NCBI RefSeq assembly: GCF_041146395.1 | Contig: NC_091008.1 | Location: 4,043,501 to 4,107,500 of the forward strand | Direction: 5' to 3' | Length of the DNA: 64,000 nt | Origin: Eulemur rufifrons | Lineage: Eukaryota > Chordata > Mammalia > Primates > Lemuridae | Shown here: positions 60,091 through 64,000 of the stretch, in pieces | Layout of the letters: each line of letters starts with the position of its first letter | Position numbering within the stretch: position 1 is the first letter of the stretch | Position numbers and translations under genes: made by a program | The notes under the pieces: model-generated | The model's input: the letters and a program-made list of their open reading frames with translations, nothing else | What the model was told of the DNA's origin: nothing | Database searches by the model: none

Positions 60091-61440
60091 ATTTAACACG
60101 ATTATTTGGCACTTCCTTATATATACGAGGGACCCCGAAATTGACTAAGATAGTATTGTTTGTATGTAGTTCACAGTATAGCAAGATAGACACGCATCTA
60201 CACATAATTGTTAAAACAACAACAAAGACAAGCCTTGGATTAATTTTCTTTCTCGCTCTTTGTACTGCTCACTTCAAACGTCAACTCGAGTCTCTCATGC
60301 ACCAGGCTAGCGTTACTTTTGATATATTCCCCAGCAATGCCTACATACAAAAGCAGATTAAGCATTGGAAGGTTTTTGTTGATCAAGAAACTCATGAGAG
60401 AAACTTCTGGCCTGGCCAGGAATGGCATTACACAGACCTACCAAAGGAAACGCACAAAGACTCAGCCTCCCTGTGAAGGATACATGTGGGCACAGACTTA
60501 CCGAGCAGAGGAGTCCCCCAGGGTTTACACCAGTTGTTAGAATCCTTAGGTAAAGATTGCTTCTTTCAGGAAATAGATCCTCTAAATCCTCTTGGGCAGC
60601 GGGCAAATGAAGCTGTTTGGGTGGCAACACTTTCATCTCTCTGGCCACCCCAATCATTTACCTTCCTCCCACCTGCAAAATATTTAAACCTCCTCACAAG
60701 ACCACTGAGTCTCATCTCATCACAGAATCAGGCTTAAAGTCTAAGATTACTTCATTTAAACCCGATTCATATGTCAATGAAAGTCATCATATGTACCTGT
60801 TCTGTGTGAAGACCTACAAACTAAAGAGATAAGTTATCAGTCCCACCTTCCCGCATACCAAACATGAAACAGGCATACATGATCCGGTGATACTGCTGTC
60901 AGCACTCTTATTAGAAATGGGGGCAGGGTGACAGGAACATAGCAATGACTGGTCTATAGAAATTCTGAAATAAATTTGAGCAAATGTTGCCAAATTCTTG
61001 ATCAGGCCCCACTCGTTACACCCAATGATGTGTTCTTACTGGTTTCTAGTGCCACTCTCTGGGCATTTGGTTCTGCCCCAAGTCAGCCTTCATTTTAATA
61101 AGCAATGGCCCCTCTTTGCAACTGAGTAGCTTTTTCTGTCTCCTTCCTACCTGTAGGAATTTGGGTCCCCAAAGCATGTTTGTGTTTTGAATGTCATCCA
61201 TTTCTTTTAGTTCAAGCTGTTACAATTCCTTTAGAAACACTGTGGGCTTCCTATGTGCCAAATTATAGTCTAATCCATCAAACAAACGACAAAACCACAA
61301 ATCTCTTTTCTGTTTTCCCTTGGGCTGAGCATCCAAGGTACAGTGGGAAAACATTCTTAAGATTCTTAGAAACCTGATTTTCTACCACAGAGGTTTATCA
61401 GGCATGTCCTTAAGATTCTTAGAAGCCTTTTTGATTATCT
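60091..61440. other. Unique DNA, nothing recognised
   Basis: No repeat assigned. Overlapping ORFs of 60-111 codons on both strands at 60.1-60.8 kb resemble no known protein; a decayed pseudogene cannot be excluded. Confidence 0.4.
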
Positions 61441-61604
61441 CAGGCTTGGCAAGCTATGGCCCTTGGACCCAATCTAACACACAGCCTGTTTTTTGTTAGG
61501 CCTGCAAGCTACAAATAGTTTTTACATTTTTAAAGGATTATAATACACCAATAGTACAGTGAAAACTACAAAACATTGCCGAAAGAAATTAAAGAGGCCA
61601 TAAA

Positions 61605-61745
61605 TTAAGTAGAACAACATCCCATGTTCAATATGATCCCAATCAAAATCCCAACAGCCTTTTTGGCAAAATTGGGAATTTTGATCCTAAAATTCATATG
61701 GAATTGTAAGGGATCCCAATACATAGGAGGATTACAAAAGAATGA
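61605..61745 (+). mobile_element. L1 ORF2 scrap
   Basis: 'acatcccatgttcaatatgatcccaatcaaaatcccaacagcctttttggcaaaattgggaattttgatcctaaaattcatatggaattgtaagggatccc' matches L1 ORF2 (gcaatccctatcaaaatcccaacagcatttttcgcagaaatagaaaaacccatcctaaaattcatatggaatctcaaggg). Confidence 0.85.
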
Positions 61746-62029
61746 AATTATAATAAAATATAATTGTCACAATGTTAAAAAGATAAATTTGTGATATAAT
61801 TAAATACTTCTTTATTAATTATTAGGAAGATCTAGTGGTGTGTCCAGTAAGGACTTTAGTTTCAAAATAGTAATAAGCATAAATGATTATTTCATGTAAA
61901 ATGATATAAAAATACCTCTGATTTCTAGTGGTGACAAGGTCTCAGATACTGCGAGTACTATTGTGGTTTGTTGGCTACATTCATAATTAAAGAAAATGTT
62001 GAATTTCAGTAAGAAGATACTGAAAATAA
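61746..62029. repeat. Unassigned repeat within the nested cluster
   Basis: 'cctctgatttctagtggtgacaaggtctcagatactgcgagtactattgtggtttgttggctacattcataattaaagaaaatgttgaatttcagtaagaagatactgaaaataaagatgtaa' is a dispersed repeat I recognise but cannot name. Confidence 0.5.
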
Positions 62030-62390
62030 AGATGTAAATTTTTCCCATTCAAAATAAAAGACACTATCAAAAGAGTAAAAAGACAACCTACAGAATGGGA
62101 GAAAATATTTGCAAATCATATATTAATATATCTGATAAGGATTTAATATGCATAATATGTTTTAAAAAACACAATCAAGTGACAACACAGAAACAACTGA
62201 ATTTAAAAAATGGATGGAGGATTTGAATAGACAACTTGCTAAAAAAGATATACAAATGCCCAATAAGCATGACATCCTTGGTCATTAGAATTAGGAAAAT
62301 GTAAATTAAAACCACAATAAATTTATCACTTACACAGCATGGTGAGTGTCATGAATGGTAAGGTATATTTTATGTGTATTGTACCATAAT
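62030..62390 (+). mobile_element. Old L1 ORF2 fragment
   Basis: 'aaaagacaacctacagaatgggagaaaatatttgcaaatcat', 'tctgataaggatttaatatgc', 'aaaaaatggatggaggatttgaatagacaacttgctaaaaaagatatacaaatgcccaataagcatgacatcc' is L1 ORF2 downstream of the segment at 61.6 kb. Confidence 0.8.
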
Positions 62391-62500
62391 AAACAAACAA
62401 CAAAGAATACAGGACAGAGATCTTACAGAGCCTGCAAAACCTAAAATATCTACTATCTGGTTCTTTATTTAAAAAAAAAAAAGCTTGTGAGCCTATGTTC

Positions 62501-62888
62501 TGTCTGAGAGGGTCTACCAAGCACACTGTAAATATTTCTGAAGTCTTAACAGAGAATCCTGAAATATTTACTCTAAGATGTTGTTTTCTGGTAGGGTCCT
62601 AATTTTTGTCCTGACCTGAGGCATTTCTTCTTTTGAGAGTCTTTTACTGGTTGGGGAGGATGGACATGAGTAACAGGTTTATGTTTGAACCTTGTAAACA
62701 CCATCTCAGAAATGCTTCCTGCAGATTTTGCTTGAAAACTGAACAGTTGTTTTTTCTCTTTTGTTCCTATTTCTTTTTCTGAATCTTAAAATGCACAACT
62801 AAAAGAAATCAGTTGACACAGACTTCATTAATAGTCCCCTTAAGGTACTTTCAGCTTCTATCTCCAGATAGACCTGAAGCAAATGCCA
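62501..62888. other. Unique DNA, nothing recognised
   Basis: No repeat or coding signal. Confidence 0.4.
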
Positions 62889-63360
62889 TGCATGTGTGTG
62901 TGTGTGTGTGTGAGTGTCTGTGTGTGTGTATCTCTGTGTGTGTGTCTCTGTGTGTGTCTCTGTGTGTGTCTGTGTCTGTGTGTGTCTCTGTGTGTGTCTG
63001 TGTGCGTCTCTGTGTGTGTCTCTGTGTGTGTCTGTGTGTGTCTGTGTGTGTGTGTCTGTGTGTGTGTGTCTGTGTGTGTCTGTGTGTCTGTGTGTGTCTG
63101 TGTGTGTGTCTGTGTGTGTGTATGTCTGTGTGTCTCTGTGTGTGTCTGTCTGTGTGTGTCTGTGTGTGTGTGTCTCTGTGTGTCTGTGTGTGTGTGTCTG
63201 TGTGTGTGTGTCTGTGTGTGTCTGTGTGTGTGTGTCTCTGTGTGTCTGTGTGTGTGTCTGTGTGTGTGTCTGTGTGTGTGTCTGTGTGTGTCTCTGTGTG
63301 TCTGTGTGTGTGTCTCTGTGTATGTCTGTGTGTGTCTGTGTCTGTGTGTGTGTGTGTGTT
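62889..63360. repeat. 470-bp interrupted GT satellite, (TGTGTG)n(TCTGTG)n
   Basis: Almost pure TG dinucleotides interrupted at intervals of about 8-16 bases by TC (giving TGTGTCTGTG and TGTGTCTCTGTG). The interruptions are themselves reiterated, so the array grew by duplication of longer units, not only by dinucleotide slippage. Because TG, TC and CA codons lack stops, very long ORFs (170-256 codons, VCVCLCVC and THTHRHTQ) appear in several frames on both strands. None is a gene. Confidence 0.97.
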
Positions 63361-63429
63361 CATGCATCATCCCACTTCCAAACTGACTGGATTCAACAGG
63401 ACAGCTGTCACCTGAGTTTGCAGTGGCAG

Positions 63430-63775
63430 CCAGATAGCGTTTGGGCTGAAGATACAAGTTCTCTCATGTGTCCGATACCTTATCTGCAATGTCTAGAACA
63501 GCAGAGTGCTGGCTGGCCTGCTTCCCTCTCTCTGTCCCTCTCCGTCAGTGGCCTGGGCTTCCTCTTAGCACCGTGGTCTCACGGCAGTCAGCCTTTCTGC
63601 ATGGTGGCTGTCTTCCCCCAGAATGAGCATTCCATGAGCTCCATTTGCAAAATGCTAGGCTTTTGTGACTTAGAAGTCTTGTAGTATCTTTCCACAAAAG
63701 TCTAGTGACCAAAAGCAAGTGACAGGGTCAGCCTAGAGTCAGTGGAAAGAAAGGGACTAGTCCATGGCATGACAT
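63430..63775 (-). mobile_element. LTR-like repeat relic, reverse
   Basis: 'ggtctcacggcagtcagcctttctgcatggtggctgtcttcccccagaatgagcattcc...gcttttgtgacttagaagtcttgtagtatctttcc...ctagtgaccaaaagcaagtgac' is the reverse complement of the repeat at 16.15-16.87 kb (gacttgcttctaacgaatagaat...cttccgaggctaggtcataaaag...ggggaagccagccgccatg). Diverged. Confidence 0.6.
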
Positions 63776-63840
63776 CTTGTAGGTGTGGTTGATTAGGGAG
63801 AGAGCACCTGTGGAGGCCAGCTACCATACTCACCTTTACA

Positions 63841-64000
63841 TTTTTTTTTTTTTTTTTTTTTTTGAGACAGAGTCTCACTCTGTTGCCCGGGCTAGAGTGA
63901 GTGCCATGGTGTCGGCCTCGCTCACAGCAACCTCAAACTCCTGGGCTCAAGCGATCCTCCTGCCTCAGCCTCCTCAGTAGCTGGGACTACAGGCATGCAC
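63841..64000 (-). mobile_element. Alu, minus strand, cut by window end
   Basis: A T23 tail (63841-63863) followed by 'gagacagagtctcactctgttgcccgggctagagtgagtgccatgg', 'ctcacagcaacctcaaactcctgggctcaagcgatcctcctgcctcagcc', to 'gggactacaggcatgcac' at the last base. This is the right arm of a lemur-type Alu; the rest lies beyond the window. The long T-tail suggests a young copy. Confidence 0.95.

Larger units (their letters stand above)
61441..62500. mobile_element. hAT-like DNA transposon split by other insertions
   Basis: Left end (61441-61600): 'caggcttggcaagctatggcccttggaccc...cagcctgttttttgttaggcctgcaagctacaaatagtttttacatttttaaa', the start of a common hAT-like element. The right end of the same element is at 62405-62500: 'acagagatcttacagagcctgcaaaacctaaaatatctactatctggttctttat...aagcttgtgagcc'. 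About 800 bp of unrelated L1 and other repeat sequence lies between them. Family not named. Confidence 0.65.

Noticed and set aside
60141..60832. Cluster of ORFs of 60-111 codons on both strands
   Set aside because: No recognised homology; overlapping frames on both strands indicate chance open frames.
62813..63684. Long ORFs (167-256 codons) on both strands with Cys/Val or Thr/His repeats
   Set aside because: They are translations of the GT/CTGTGT satellite, open in several frames because its codons include no stop; no flanking gene structure.
63783..63980. 65-codon ORF
   Set aside because: Runs into the Alu at the window end (ETESHSVARARV).

Overview
This window is AT-rich nuclear DNA from a mammal, most likely a lemur (strepsirrhine primate). 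The full-length Alu copies carry the lemur-type left arm and linker (GAGCAAGAGCGAGA, then AAAATAGAAAGAAATTATATGGACAGCTAAAAATATATA). A 157-bp insert near 43.9 kb matches, from memory, the 3' end of lemur-lineage L1. Deep mammalian repeats (MIR, L2, CR1/L3-like, old L1M, MaLR LTRs, Tigger) lie throughout. I found no protein-coding exon, CpG island, structured RNA gene, CRISPR array or prokaryotic feature. The stretch reads as intergenic desert or the inside of a very long intron.

Layout. 0-13 kb: Alu in a MIR at 2.7 kb, old MIR/L2/L1 pieces at 6.1-7.6 kb, a CA microsatellite at 9.8 kb, and a head-to-tail-inverted Alu pair at 10.1-11.0 kb whose second member sits in an old L1. 13-17 kb: two fragments of one MaLR-like LTR in opposite orientation, L2, old L1, and a MaLR LTR nested in another LTR-like repeat. 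17.1-21.7 kb: the longest stretch with no recognisable transposon. 21.7-25.1 kb: a LINE block made of an L1 ORF2 piece (-), an L1M-like piece, an old L1 5'UTR plus ORF1 start (+), and an L1 ORF2 piece (-) flanked by a perfect 15-bp direct repeat. 27.4-34.4 kb: L1M 3' end, a free left Alu monomer, an ERVL-like LTR, and MaLR-like and L1M-like fragments. 35.9-38.9 kb: MIRs, a hAT fragment and a GC-richer unique block. 41.0-41.7 kb: a broken processed pseudogene of EEF1B2 (translation elongation factor 1-beta) on the minus strand. 42.5-45.2 kb: Alu in an older repeat, a short young L1 3' end, a Tigger element and an L1 scrap. 45-61 kb: mostly unique with L2, MIR and CR1/L3-like relics, two short tandem duplications and a strong G-quadruplex motif. 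61.4-64 kb: a nested hAT/L1 cluster, a 470-bp interrupted GT/CTGTGT satellite, an LTR relic and an Alu cut by the window end.

No genes act together here. The biology is the layered history of retrotransposition (target-site duplications, truncation, nesting, internal priming), plus a few unique CpG-retaining segments that could be conserved regulatory DNA. I did not find a new molecular system. The most useful leads are the odd retrotransposition products (24.4-25.1 kb and 29.6 kb), the inverted Alu pair and the repeat-poor segments.
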